From NCBI RefSeq assembly GCF_003054025.1, contig NZ_QBKG01000012.1, positions 1 to 61,635 of the forward strand: 61,635 nucleotides of DNA, in the 5' to 3' direction. Source of the DNA: Capnocytophaga leadbetteri. Its GTDB lineage: Bacteria > Bacteroidota > Bacteroidia > Flavobacteriales > Flavobacteriaceae. Positions 18,301 to 26,263 of the stretch are shown here, one piece after another. The translations under genes and the position numbers were made by a program. Positions within the stretch are counted from its first letter, which is position 1. Every line of letters begins with the position of its first letter. A model generated the notes under the pieces. It worked only from the letters and a program-made list of their open reading frames with translations. It made no database searches and was not told the DNA's origin.

Positions 18301-19583
18301 GGGATACCTTTGGACGCGTAGGCGATGTTAGGATTATCCCTTCGGAAGAACTCGGAAGACCTCGTATAGATGTGGTGATACAAACCTCTGGTCAGTTTCG
18401 TGACTTGGCAGCCTCTCGTCTTTTCTTGCTTACCAAAGCCATTGAAATGGTCAGTGCCCTACCCGAAGAGCGTTACACCAATGAGGTAAGTGCCGGCACA
18501 GTAGACATTGAAAAGGAACTTGTAAAAGCAGGCGTCCCCCCTAAAGAAGCCCGCGAACTCTCTACTCAGCGTATTTTTGGTGGGTTGCAAGGCCGATACG
18601 ACACCGGTATAAAAGAGATGATAAACGCCGGCGACAAATGGGATACTCAGAAAGAAATAGCCGATGTGTATATGCACAATATGGGGGCTTTCTACGGAAG
18701 CAAAGAGCAGTGGAGCAAATTTCAAGAGGGGATGTTCCGCGCTGCTATTAAGAATGCTGATGTACTGATTCAGCCTCGACAAAACAACACTTGGGGCGCT
18801 CTAAGCCTCGACCACGTATATGAGTTTATGGGCGGTATGAATGCTGCTATTAAAGAAGTAACCGGCAAAGACCCCGATGCTTACCTCGCCGACTATCGCA
18901 ACCATAAGAATATGCACCTACAAGACCTGAAAGAAGCTGTAGGGGTAGAAGCGCGCAGTACGATACTAAACCCTAAATACATCAAAGAAATGATGAAGGG
19001 GAAAGCCTCGAGCGCTGGGCAGATAGCCGAGATAGTAACTAATATGCACGGTTGGGAAGCTACTCGCCCTGAACTGATAGATGATGCCATGTGGAATGAG
19101 GTGTACGACACCTATATAGAAGACAAACAGCACTTAGGCATCACCGACTTTATAAAGAAAGAAAACGTGGCTGCCCTACAAGAGGTAAGTGCTGTAATGC
19201 TTGAGGCTACCCGCAAAGGTATGTGGAAAGCCTCTGCCGAACAGATAAGTAACCTAGCGAACCTACACACCCAACTGACAGAACAATTTGGGGTAAGCTC
19301 GTCAAACTTTTCATCAGAAAACAAGAAGCTACAAGCCTACATCAGTCAGAAAGCCTCTGCTGAAAATGCTAAAGCCTACGAACAGCAGCTTGCCAACAGC
19401 CAAAAAGCCAGTGGTGAGACTGTAGATACTAAAAACGCTAAGGTATTGCAGAAAGAAGAGCAAAACCCTGCTCAAGAAAGCAAGAAGGTATCGTTTAATG
19501 CCGTGTGGATAGGTGCGGCGGTACTGTTAGCCTTTGTAGGGCTTATCATTTTCATTAGGAGAAGGAGAAGAGTTAGTCGTTAG
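15321..19583 (+). CDS. membrane-anchored CobN/magnesium-chelatase family protein (HmuS-like, probable heme/porphyrin (de)chelatase)
   Basis: About 1420 residues. The first Met that gives a clean membrane anchor (KKKILSILALVIIVLGGYWGW) is 15321; the frame is open 24 bases further upstream. The large CobN-type catalytic body contains HFGTHGSLEF (541-550), WGDILVGTIPHFYYY and a C-terminal lobe (SSEFIETEGVSIAQ, QTSGQFRDLAASRLF). Between the lobes is an Ala/Thr/Lys-rich linker (about 810-860). A second membrane helix and an Arg-rich tail end the protein (about 1395-1420). True CobN is soluble and works with CobS/CobT, which are absent. Membrane-bound versions in Bacteroidota belong to hmu heme-uptake loci (HmuS), where they act on heme. 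I infer that role here; aerobic cobalamin synthesis is unlikely. Confidence 0.85.
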   Translation: MKKKILSILALVIIVLGGYWGWRRYISPTRIALVNFISYQASNIALSNKDKFIKFEEVPLDKLETLKKYDFVLVWGMGLKISDEQRNQLVAAANRVPFHSFAVTNPDNDISSLSETELKKVAAYLESGNKNNYQNLARYIRKYIDKKWFAPEPGAPIELKENIFFHLDDERSFGDLKSYEAYIREHHYYKEGAPRIAIVAGLHEPFAGNKEHLNGMINALQNEGLNVYPFTAQSKRIEFLEAINPDAVVYFPHGQMMMGQPETFTNWAKAHNVPLFTGLSVLALKEDWEKDPMGMSGGFMGQTIVMPELDGALYPYVVIAQEQNKDGYYFLNTIKNRAEKFAKIVHNFTTLKHKANADKKVAIVYFKGVGLTPAAAQGLEVEASLFRFLHQLKEQGYNVGTLPPTLEAFNQQLISHANTYRASAKGDIEKFIASGAPALVEANQLNQWLKAALPQRLYQEVLAKNGALPGEYLSTTKDGKVYLAVAQLTFGNVTILPQPPAAISTEDDFKVLHGVKEVPPYAYMGAYLWVQNKLKADALIHFGTHGSLEFTPNKQVALSDYDWGDILVGTIPHFYYYTIGNIGEAMMAKRRSYGSIISYLTPAFTESDMRNTFNQLENTILSYEKAKNPSDKQTIGLHIKKLAVQMGLHRDLRLDSIVSKPYTEEEIERLANFAEEIATEKINGEFYVTGVPYTADKINSTVLAMSADPIAYSIATIDKYEGKVTEKDLKRKTFFTEKYLNPAKNLVKQLLAGKPVTTELVCSYAHVTPEALAKAKEVMATEEGKGMPYFLQQRMQKEAAKQAGTTTNTASTTMASTATNTAKKPDAVGRPTKIKAPAKKPDRKPLTQQELAEIAAKKAKIDQARAIVEVERTIQNVLLYKKGLEESPRREEEAFFNALNGGYTPPSSGGDAVANPKGVPTGHNLYGVNAESTPSKLAWDRGVNMAQNTLSEYQKKHGEYPKKIAYTFWSSEFIETEGVSIAQALYMLGVEPVWDTFGRVGDVRIIPSEELGRPRIDVVIQTSGQFRDLAASRLFLLTKAIEMVSALPEERYTNEVSAGTVDIEKELVKAGVPPKEARELSTQRIFGGLQGRYDTGIKEMINAGDKWDTQKEIADVYMHNMGAFYGSKEQWSKFQEGMFRAAIKNADVLIQPRQNNTWGALSLDHVYEFMGGMNAAIKEVTGKDPDAYLADYRNHKNMHLQDLKEAVGVEARSTILNPKYIKEMMKGKASSAGQIAEIVTNMHGWEATRPELIDDAMWNEVYDTYIEDKQHLGITDFIKKENVAALQEVSAVMLEATRKGMWKASAEQISNLANLHTQLTEQFGVSSSNFSSENKKLQAYISQKASAENAKAYEQQLANSQKASGETVDTKNAKVLQKEEQNPAQESKKVSFNAVWIGAAVLLAFVGLIIFIRRRRRVSR

Positions 19584-19716
19584 CTTTTAGTCGATAGTAG
19601 TTAGTCGTTAGTTTTTAGACGCTAGTAGTTAGTCGTTAGTCGTTAGAATGTTGGCGGCTAACGACTAACTAGTTTTTGCTAATGACTAAAGACTAACGAC
19701 TATTTGCTAATTTTTT
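19577..19716. repeat. TTAGTCG word repeats with an inverted copy
   Basis: The plus strand holds many copies of GTTAGTCGTTAG and variants (19577-19647), then the complement CTAACGACTAAC (about 19658-19700). The two halves around 19627-19672 can fold into a long stem (AGTTAGTCGTTAG / CTAACGACTAACT) with no T-tract, so it may be a transcript-end structure but is not a textbook terminator. The same word family occurs at 58070-58160. A TATCTTTG -7 box for the next gene lies at 19719-19726. Confidence 0.8.
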
Positions 19717-19754
19717 TGTATCTTTGCCCCTGAAACCTTTAAAGACAATTTGCT

Positions 19755-20345
19755 ATGAGTACAGTTATTACCAGTATTGACCAGTTAGACCTTGTAAATG
19801 GGCTCTATACCTATGCCGATTATCTGCGTTGGGAAATAAAAGACCGATTAGAAATTCTTAAAGGGAAAATTTTTAAGATGAGTCCTGCGCCTGCTATTTC
19901 GCACCAAAAGGTATCAGGAAATCTATACGGTGAAATGTACCATTATTTCAAAGGAAAACCTTGTAAACTTTTCTCTGCTCCGTTTGATGTAGTGCTAAAA
20001 AGCAAAAAGGGGATAGAGGATAGTGTGATACAACCCGACCTGTGTGTGGTATGCGACCCTAAGAAGTTAGAAAATGACAAACGCTGCTTAGGAGCTCCAG
20101 ACCTTATCATTGAAATACTATCACCAGGGAACTCTAAAAAAGAAATGCGCAACAAGTATGATTTGTATGAAGAATCAGGTGTGGCTGAATATTGGGTAGT
20201 ACGCCCGACCGACAAAGAGATTACACAGTTTGTACTTGAAAATGGCAAATACCGAGCCCTCCGCCCAGTAGTAGAGGGCGACCTCATCTATTCGGCTATA
20301 TTCCCCGAACTAAGCGTAGCTACTGAGGATATTTTTAGACTATAA
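19755..20345 (+). CDS. Uma2 family endonuclease (DUF820, PD-(D/E)XK fold)
   Basis: 196 residues. Typical Uma2 features: an N-terminal YTYADYLRWE segment, the LEILKGKIFKMSPAPAISHQK block, the core strand SVIQPDLCVV with the catalytic Asp, and the Glu-x-Leu-SPGNSKKE...KYDLYEESGVAEYWVV block (PD-(D/E)XK residues followed by the helix). The function of the family is not settled; it expands in cyanobacteria and some Bacteroidota and is often linked to mobile or defence regions. It has its own TATCTTTG box and lies between the TTAGTCG repeats and degenerate sequence, which suits a recently acquired gene. Confidence 0.85.
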   Translation: MSTVITSIDQLDLVNGLYTYADYLRWEIKDRLEILKGKIFKMSPAPAISHQKVSGNLYGEMYHYFKGKPCKLFSAPFDVVLKSKKGIEDSVIQPDLCVVCDPKKLENDKRCLGAPDLIIEILSPGNSKKEMRNKYDLYEESGVAEYWVVRPTDKEITQFVLENGKYRALRPVVEGDLIYSAIFPELSVATEDIFRL

Positions 20346-20562
20346 TCCGCAAAAAGCAAGCTAATGATACTATAGCACCCCCTAAGTGGGATACGAAAGC
20401 CAAGAGAGAAATAGAGCAAGGGGCATTAGAAAGGCAGTTTACGGACTAAGAGAGCCTAAGGAGAAAATGGCTGAGAAGTTTTATGCGCTAAAGAAGAATT
20501 TGTACTGGCGTTACAACCCTTATAGCATCATCAGAACAAAATCAAGTTTCTATTATTAATTC
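20346..20562 (+). pseudogene. degenerate coding remnants downstream of the Uma2 gene
   Basis: Two overlapping open stretches without a good start. One frame reads KWDTKAKREIEQGALERQF and stops at about 20450. The next frame, from a GTG at about 20389, continues through REPKEKMAEKFYALKKNLYW to a stop near 20562. The charged, helical composition looks like the tail of a lost gene broken by a frameshift. No family can be named. A TATCTTTG-like box for the next gene follows at about 20572. Confidence 0.35.
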
Positions 20563-20604
20563 TTTTTTCTTATCTTTGTCGCCTGAAAGAAATACTTAAT
20601 AACA

Positions 20605-21543
20605 ATGAATAAAATATACCTACTCCTATTAAGCCTGCTACCCTATACTATGGTAGGGCAGTATACCGATATTATCAACTCTAATCTGCCGGGCAACTCG
20701 CAAAGTGCTTATGCTGTAGGCCCCCGAGTGCTACAGATGGAGGGTGGACTGTGGTACGAGCATAACCGACATAAAGTTACCCAAACCGAAATGCACTACG
20801 CAGGGATAAACTACGCTGTGCGTTATGGGTTCTTTCGCGAACGCTTAGAGGCAATGCTAAATGGAACTTTGGCATACGACAAGACTTTAGCCCATAACAC
20901 TACCACTACCCACTTTGGTTTTGTAAACAACACTATAGGGGCTAAATACTTGCTCTTCAAGCCTAAATTTTTAGACGAAGAGCCCAATATATACAGCTGG
21001 AAAGCTAATAACTCTTTCTGTTGGCGCAACCTCACCCCCTCGATAGCCCTCTATGCGGGTATGAACTTTTTGCCTAACGAGCGCTATTATTACGAGTCGG
21101 TACCAACCTTATCGCCAAAAGTGGTGGCTATCTTTCAGGCAGAACCCATACCGCGCGTAGTGACGGTACTCAACCTGATAGGCGATAGATTCCTAACCAA
21201 AGAAAGTACCGAATACAGCTATATACTAACCGTTACCCACAATTTGGACAACGGTTGGTTTAGCATTTTTGCCGAACAACAAGGGGTGTATAGTGACCGT
21301 TATCGCGACCAAATAACACGATTAGGAGTTGCTTTTATCGCCTCTGCCAACCTACAGCTAAACGCTGATTTGGGCATCGGGTGGAATGACACCCCACAAC
21401 GCTATATGGGGCTGATAGGTGCTTCGTATCGCATTGATAACCACAATAGTTACATCAAAAAAGTACTGAACGATAAGGTTAAAACTACTAAAATAAAACA
21501 CAAGAAAAAACCTAAGAAAAGAAAAAAGAATGATTTCGATTAA
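20605..21543 (+). CDS. putative outer-membrane beta-barrel protein (MetA-pathway/transporter-like)
   Basis: 312 residues with a signal peptide (NKIYLLLLSLLPYTMVGQ). The body is made of alternating aromatic and hydrophobic strands (VLQMEGGLWYEHN, GINYAVRYGFFRERLE, GWFSIFAEQQGVY, INLGIGW-type closings) as in the PF13557 'MetA-pathway of phenol degradation/transporter' barrels; that family match is from memory and moderate. It ends in a very basic tail (KIKHKKKPKKRKKN), unusual for a barrel C-terminus. The last 14 bases overlap the start of the next gene, so the two are translationally linked. Confidence 0.65.
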   Translation: MNKIYLLLLSLLPYTMVGQYTDIINSNLPGNSQSAYAVGPRVLQMEGGLWYEHNRHKVTQTEMHYAGINYAVRYGFFRERLEAMLNGTLAYDKTLAHNTTTTHFGFVNNTIGAKYLLFKPKFLDEEPNIYSWKANNSFCWRNLTPSIALYAGMNFLPNERYYYESVPTLSPKVVAIFQAEPIPRVVTVLNLIGDRFLTKESTEYSYILTVTHNLDNGWFSIFAEQQGVYSDRYRDQITRLGVAFIASANLQLNADLGIGWNDTPQRYMGLIGASYRIDNHNSYIKKVLNDKVKTTKIKHKKKPKKRKKNDFD

Positions 21544-22654
21544 AGAAATAGCTACCCAAAAAGAACTCACTGACTTTGTGAAGTTTCCTCTCTCATTATA
21601 CAAAAATAACCCTTATTGGGTGCCGCCCCTCATTAGCGACGAAGTAGCCTCTTTTAGTAAAGACAAGAACCCTGTATTTCAGCAGGCACAGGCTTTCTTC
21701 TTCCTCGCCTATAATGAGCAAAAAAAGATAGTAGGACGTGTAGCGGCTATCATTAACCAAAACGACCTACAACAGGGCATTAAGAAAATACGCTTCGGGT
21801 GGCTGGATATGATAGACGACCTAAACGTAACTAAAGCCCTCATACAAAAAGTAGCTGAAAAAGGTCGCGAGCACCAATTAGACTATATGGAGGGGCCTAT
21901 GGGCTTTTCGAGTATGGACAAGGTAGGACTGCTGACCGATGGTTATGACCACATCGCCAATATGATGACGTGGTATCACTACCCTTATTACAAAGAGCAT
22001 TTGGCCAAATTAGGCTTTGAGAAGGAAAAGGGTTTTATTGATATGTCGTTTTTGTTAGAAAACTCTAAGCCAGAACTTTTTAAAAAGACGGCTGAAGCAA
22101 TAAAAAAACGTTATGGCGTGCGACTCATTGATACACCTACTACTAAAGAGGTACTCAAGCACGTAGATGCTATGTTTGACCTATATAACGAAACCTATTC
22201 GCGCTTAGCCTCATACGTGCCGATAAGCAATGCCCAACGCGATTATTTCAAGAAGAAATACATTCCGTTTATCAACCCTGAGTACATACGCTTTATAGAG
22301 GACAAAGAGGGCAAACTCATATCTTTTGCCATAGTGATGCCATCATTCTCTGAAGCCCTGCAAAAGGCAAAAGGCAAGTTGTTCCCTTTCGGTTTTTGGC
22401 ACTTGCTAAAAGCTAAAAAGCACCACGATACGGTAGAGTTTTACCTTATAGGGGTAGCCCCAGAGTACCAAAGCAAGGGTATTCCGGCATTGCTATTCGA
22501 CTATTATTACAATGTATTTAAGCGCAATGGCGTGACTAAATGTGTTATTACACCAGAGTTAGAAGAGAACTTGGCTATTCAGCAACTATGGAAGAATTTC
22601 GACCCTGTCATCTTTGCCAGAAGAGCTACTTTCAGATTAACAATTGACAAATAA
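21530..22654 (+). CDS. GNAT family N-acetyltransferase-like protein
   Basis: 374 residues, cytoplasmic. N-terminal VKFPLSLYKNNPYWVPPL and VGRVAAIINQ, a middle GPMGFSSMDKVGLLTDG block and a C-terminal acetyl-CoA-type segment LIGVAPEYQSKGIPALLFDYYYN are characteristic of a two-lobed GNAT family common in Bacteroidota and of unknown substrate. The start overlaps the upstream barrel gene by 14 bases, in a different frame. The ZIP transporter gene begins 12 bases after the stop, so the three form one transcription unit. Confidence 0.75.
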   Translation: MISIKEIATQKELTDFVKFPLSLYKNNPYWVPPLISDEVASFSKDKNPVFQQAQAFFFLAYNEQKKIVGRVAAIINQNDLQQGIKKIRFGWLDMIDDLNVTKALIQKVAEKGREHQLDYMEGPMGFSSMDKVGLLTDGYDHIANMMTWYHYPYYKEHLAKLGFEKEKGFIDMSFLLENSKPELFKKTAEAIKKRYGVRLIDTPTTKEVLKHVDAMFDLYNETYSRLASYVPISNAQRDYFKKKYIPFINPEYIRFIEDKEGKLISFAIVMPSFSEALQKAKGKLFPFGFWHLLKAKKHHDTVEFYLIGVAPEYQSKGIPALLFDYYYNVFKRNGVTKCVITPELEENLAIQQLWKNFDPVIFARRATFRLTIDK

Positions 22655-22665
22655 CAAACGAGAAA

Positions 22666-23358
22666 ATGAACTATTTTCTTCCTTTTTTAGCGGTAGTATT
22701 AGGCTGGAGTGTGGTAACTTTCTTAAAACCTGCCTCGCAGCGATATACTAAGTTGCTACTGTCATTCAGTGGAGCGTATTTATTGGCACTGACAGTATTT
22801 GTGCTCATTCCTGAAGTATATCACCAGCATGACCACAGCCTTGATTTCAAATATATAGGGCTATTTGTTATAGTAGGGGTATTGTTGCAAATTGTTTTAG
22901 AATTTTTCTCTCACGGAGCCGAACACGGACATCCGGGGCACTTACATACTGCCCATACAGCTTTCCCGCTATCGCTATTTATCAGTCTTAGCATTCACTC
23001 TATATTAGAGGGTTTCCCGCTATCGCATGGGCACAATCACGATTTAGTATATGGTATTTTTGTACACAAACTACCAGTGGCTATTGTATTGACCACTTTT
23101 TTTATTAATTCGGGTATCAATAAATGGAAAACAGCCCTCTTTTTGTTGTTTTTTTCGCTGATGACCCCTTTAGGCACCTATTTAAGCACCAATGTACCCC
23201 AACTTATTGCTTATCACACCGAACTTTCGGCAATAGTTATCGGTATTTTCTTGCATATCTCTACCGTTATTCTGTTTGAAAACGCTGAAGGACATCGTTT
23301 TAACCTACTGAAGTTTTTAAGCGTATGCATAGGGTTTGCGGTAGCATATCTCACTTAA
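22666..23358 (+). CDS. ZIP family metal transporter
   Basis: 230 residues, about 7-8 membrane helices. Between helices is a histidine-rich loop (HGAEHGHPGHLHTAH, about 84-99). The transport helices carry the ZIP metal-site pattern SLSIHSILEGFPLSHGH and GIFVHKLPVAIVL, with His and Glu ligands in place. It moves divalent cations such as zinc or iron into the cytoplasm. It is the third gene of the barrel-GNAT-ZIP unit, and the hexosaminidase gene follows after 20 bases. Confidence 0.9.
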   Translation: MNYFLPFLAVVLGWSVVTFLKPASQRYTKLLLSFSGAYLLALTVFVLIPEVYHQHDHSLDFKYIGLFVIVGVLLQIVLEFFSHGAEHGHPGHLHTAHTAFPLSLFISLSIHSILEGFPLSHGHNHDLVYGIFVHKLPVAIVLTTFFINSGINKWKTALFLLFFSLMTPLGTYLSTNVPQLIAYHTELSAIVIGIFLHISTVILFENAEGHRFNLLKFLSVCIGFAVAYLT

Positions 23359-23378
23359 AACAATAAACAAATTAAACA

Positions 23379-25712
23379 ATGAAGACGATGAAAAAACTAT
23401 TATACCTTAGCATACTTCTATGCTTAACTGCCTGCCACACCCCCAAAAAAGAGGTAGTTTTTACCTCTGATGACCTCAGTATCATTCCGCAACCCCAATC
23501 GATGGTATTAGGCAAAGGGTATTTTCAGTTTACCCAAGAGACTGTTTTTGTAATTGACCCAGCACTAATGCCTGCTAGACTGCCTTTCCTCGAACAATTT
23601 GAGCGCGCTTCTGGGTTTAAGTTTGCAATACAAAAAGCAGCTATACTAACTAATTCGGTAGTAATTGATACGGATAAGTCGCTGCCCAAAGAAGGTTATA
23701 CCCTTGCAGTAACCCCTCAGCAAATCAGCATAAAGGCGGCAGATTACAATGGGGCTCTGTACGCCGTGCAGACGCTACGCCAACTACTCCCCAACGAGGT
23801 AGAAAGTTCAGAATTAGTAAAACGCGACTGGCTCGTACCTGCGGTTACTATCACTGACGCCCCGCAGTATCAATGGCGTGGGCTGATGTTAGATGTATCG
23901 CGTCACTTCTTTCCTAAAGAATATATACTCAAAACCCTCAACCGTATGGCGATGCTCAAGCTCAACACCTTTCACTTTCATTTGGTGGACAATGAGGGCT
24001 GGCGTATAGAAATTAAAAAATACCCTAAACTGACTGAAGTAGGTGCTTGGCGCGTAGACCAAGAGGACAAGCTATGGAACGAACGAACCCCTAATCCTGC
24101 CAATGCTTTTGCTAATCCTGCGACCGCTCCTAAAAAATACGGCGGCTTTTACACCCAAGAAGACATCAAAGAAATAGTAGCCTATGCCTCTGCGCGGGGC
24201 ATCACGGTAATACCCGAAATAGAGATGCCCGCCCACGCAATGAGTGCCATAGCGGCTTATCCGGAACTGTCTTGCCATAAACGCCCTATAGGAGTGCCTT
24301 CAGGAGCGGTGTGGCCTATTACCGACATCTACTGTGCCGGACAAGAAGAAACTTTTGACTTTATAGAAGAGGTACTTACCGAGGTATTAGCCCTATTCCC
24401 CAGCCAATACATACACGTAGGCGGCGATGAGGCTACCCATACCGAATGGGAGCGCTGCCCTAAGTGTCAGCTACGAATGAAAGAACACCAGCTAAAGAAT
24501 GTACATCAGCTACAAAGCTATTTTATCAGGCGAATTGATGATTTTCTAACCTCAAAAGGACGCACTTTAGTCGGTTGGGACGAGATAATGGACGGCGGAC
24601 TGGCTAAAAATGCAGTAGTGATGAACTGGCGCGGCATAGAAGTAGGCAAGAAAGCCCTTGCACAGGGCAACCCTATAGTACTAACCAGCGATTGCTATAT
24701 AGACAATTACCAAGGGCTACCCGACTACGAGCCACAAGCCAACGGAGGCTATCTGCCGTTGAAAAAGCTATACAACTACAACTTAGAAAAAGAAGCCTTA
24801 TCTGATGCTTCTCTTGAAAAAAACAAAGTACTCGGCACCCAAGCTAACCTATGGGCTGAACACGTAGGCAGTACCGAGCACTCTGAATATATGCTCTTCC
24901 CCAGACTATTAGCGCTTGCTGAAATCAGTTGGACAAACGATAAACTAAAAGATTGGGACAGTTTTATGAGGCGCACGCAGCACTTTATGCAGCGAATGGA
25001 CGTGATGGGCATACATTACGCCCGCTCAGTATACCAAGTAGTGCCTACCGTAGAGAACAAAGAGGGCAATATCTACCTAAAATTAGAATGCGAAGTGCCT
25101 AATGCCGATATTCGTTACGCTTTAGGCTATACCCCTATAGAAAAAGGAGAAAAATACACCGCCCCTATTGCTATCAAAGCGACTACTACCTACAAAGCAG
25201 CGGTCTTTTCAGCAAATACTACCAACACTATTACCTCTGGGCAGATTACCTTCCACAAGGCGATAGGCAAACTAGTAAGCTATAGTCCGCTATACCACAA
25301 GAGCTATCAGGGGCAAGGCGAAGGTACCCTTACCAATGTAATTCGCGGTACGAAGAACTTCCACGACGGGCAATGGCTCGGTTGGTTGGGCGATGATGTA
25401 ACCCTCACCCTTGATTTAGGCGAAACAACAGAGGTAAGCGAGGTGCGTATAGGCGCAATGGATGCCCAATCGTCTGGCATTTACTTCCCTGAACAACTAA
25501 CGGTTGCCCTTTCAGCCGATGGCAAAAACTACCGAGAAGTAGCAGCGCAAGAAGAGCCTTGCACTATCAAAGGGAAACCCTCGCTGAAAGATTTTGTACT
25601 AAAGTTTGACCCCCAAAGCACTCGCTACCTACAAATACGACTCAAAAACGTAAAAACACCTCCGAAAGGCGGTGATGCGTGGTTATTTATAGATGAAATT
25701 TTGGTATTATAA
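23379..25712 (+). CDS. beta-N-acetylhexosaminidase lipoprotein, GH20
   Basis: 777 residues. Lipoprotein signal with lipobox CLTAC (Cys19). Domains in order: GH20b N-terminal domain (about 35-165), the (beta/alpha)8 catalytic domain with HVGGDEATH (the Asp350-Glu351 substrate-assisted catalytic pair), WAEHVGS and MLFPRLLALAEISW, a small beta domain (about 550-620, fibronectin/chitobiase-like) and a C-terminal F5/8-type carbohydrate-binding domain (about 640-775). It removes terminal GlcNAc or GalNAc from glycans at the cell surface; for a host-associated Capnocytophaga this suits host glycoprotein deglycosylation (inference). Confidence 0.95.
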   Translation: MKTMKKLLYLSILLCLTACHTPKKEVVFTSDDLSIIPQPQSMVLGKGYFQFTQETVFVIDPALMPARLPFLEQFERASGFKFAIQKAAILTNSVVIDTDKSLPKEGYTLAVTPQQISIKAADYNGALYAVQTLRQLLPNEVESSELVKRDWLVPAVTITDAPQYQWRGLMLDVSRHFFPKEYILKTLNRMAMLKLNTFHFHLVDNEGWRIEIKKYPKLTEVGAWRVDQEDKLWNERTPNPANAFANPATAPKKYGGFYTQEDIKEIVAYASARGITVIPEIEMPAHAMSAIAAYPELSCHKRPIGVPSGAVWPITDIYCAGQEETFDFIEEVLTEVLALFPSQYIHVGGDEATHTEWERCPKCQLRMKEHQLKNVHQLQSYFIRRIDDFLTSKGRTLVGWDEIMDGGLAKNAVVMNWRGIEVGKKALAQGNPIVLTSDCYIDNYQGLPDYEPQANGGYLPLKKLYNYNLEKEALSDASLEKNKVLGTQANLWAEHVGSTEHSEYMLFPRLLALAEISWTNDKLKDWDSFMRRTQHFMQRMDVMGIHYARSVYQVVPTVENKEGNIYLKLECEVPNADIRYALGYTPIEKGEKYTAPIAIKATTTYKAAVFSANTTNTITSGQITFHKAIGKLVSYSPLYHKSYQGQGEGTLTNVIRGTKNFHDGQWLGWLGDDVTLTLDLGETTEVSEVRIGAMDAQSSGIYFPEQLTVALSADGKNYREVAAQEEPCTIKGKPSLKDFVLKFDPQSTRYLQIRLKNVKTPPKGGDAWLFIDEILVL

Positions 25713-25722
25713 ATTTTGTTAA

Positions 25723-25754
25723 TTTGCTAATTTGCTAATTACTTTGTATCTTTG
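25723..25754 (+). promoter_or_regulatory. promoter of the 25781 gene, -33 box inside AATTTGCTA repeats
   Basis: The run AATTTGCTAATTTGCTAATT supplies TTTG at 25723-25726; 20 bases later is TATCTTTG (25747-25754). The ATG follows 26 bases downstream. Confidence 0.75.
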
Positions 25755-25780
25755 CCGACTAAAATAAGACTTTAAAAATT

Positions 25781-26263
25781 ATGCCTAGAATCTATTATAG
25801 AGAAAGAAAACTACATACACCTCCCCTGAAAAACGAGGTGATTACCCCTTCATTATTCAACGAAATAATGAAAAAAAGTGACTTTATAGCTGAAGATGCT
25901 TTGCAAATATTTGAACTACCACCCGTAGCCTCTTCTTCTATCTTTTTTTGGAAAAAAGACAAGAATTTTAAATATGCCGTAGTGTGGAACTCTGAAAAAA
26001 GCCACACTACCTATGAGTATGGCGACTTTTTCCTACCTAAGGCTATCGTATTCTTCGATGTAAAAGATGCCTATTTTCCTTCTGATTATTACTTTATTGT
26101 TAGTATAGACGACCAATTAGAGCTCGGCCACGCCAAGGCAGGGGCAGACACCGCTTGGTATGAGCAACCACAGCTATGGCACCAAGTGAGTAACCCCAAG
26201 CTCATCAAGCGATTTGAGCACTCTATCAAGGCGCTTCATAACCTCTTATCAGAAAATCAATAA
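25781..26263 (+). CDS. hypothetical protein, 160 aa
   Basis: I do not recognise this protein. It has no signal peptide or membrane helix. It is rich in aromatic residues (SIFFWKKDKNFKYAVVWN, DYYFIVSIDD) and ends in a helical EHSIKALHNLL segment. Its stop codon overlaps the start of the next gene by one base (TAATG), so the two are translated together and may work together. It has its own promoter. The small, soluble, aromatic-rich nature and the membrane partner would suit an immunity-type pair, but nothing in the sequence proves it. Confidence 0.65.
   Translation: MPRIYYRERKLHTPPLKNEVITPSLFNEIMKKSDFIAEDALQIFELPPVASSSIFFWKKDKNFKYAVVWNSEKSHTTYEYGDFFLPKAIVFFDVKDAYFPSDYYFIVSIDDQLELGHAKAGADTAWYEQPQLWHQVSNPKLIKRFEHSIKALHNLLSENQ

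Noticed and set aside
15321-19583. Aerobic cobaltochelatase CobN for vitamin B12 synthesis
   Set aside because: No CobS, CobT or other cobalamin gene is near, and the protein has two membrane anchors, which CobN lacks.
19627-19672. A rho-independent terminator after the CobN-like gene
   Set aside because: The stem is long but has no T-run and is made of dispersed words; recorded as a repeat instead.
10128-25712. A polysaccharide utilisation locus joining susCD with the GH20 gene
   Set aside because: They lie 9 kb apart on opposite strands with unrelated genes between them; no regulator or further glycanase is present.
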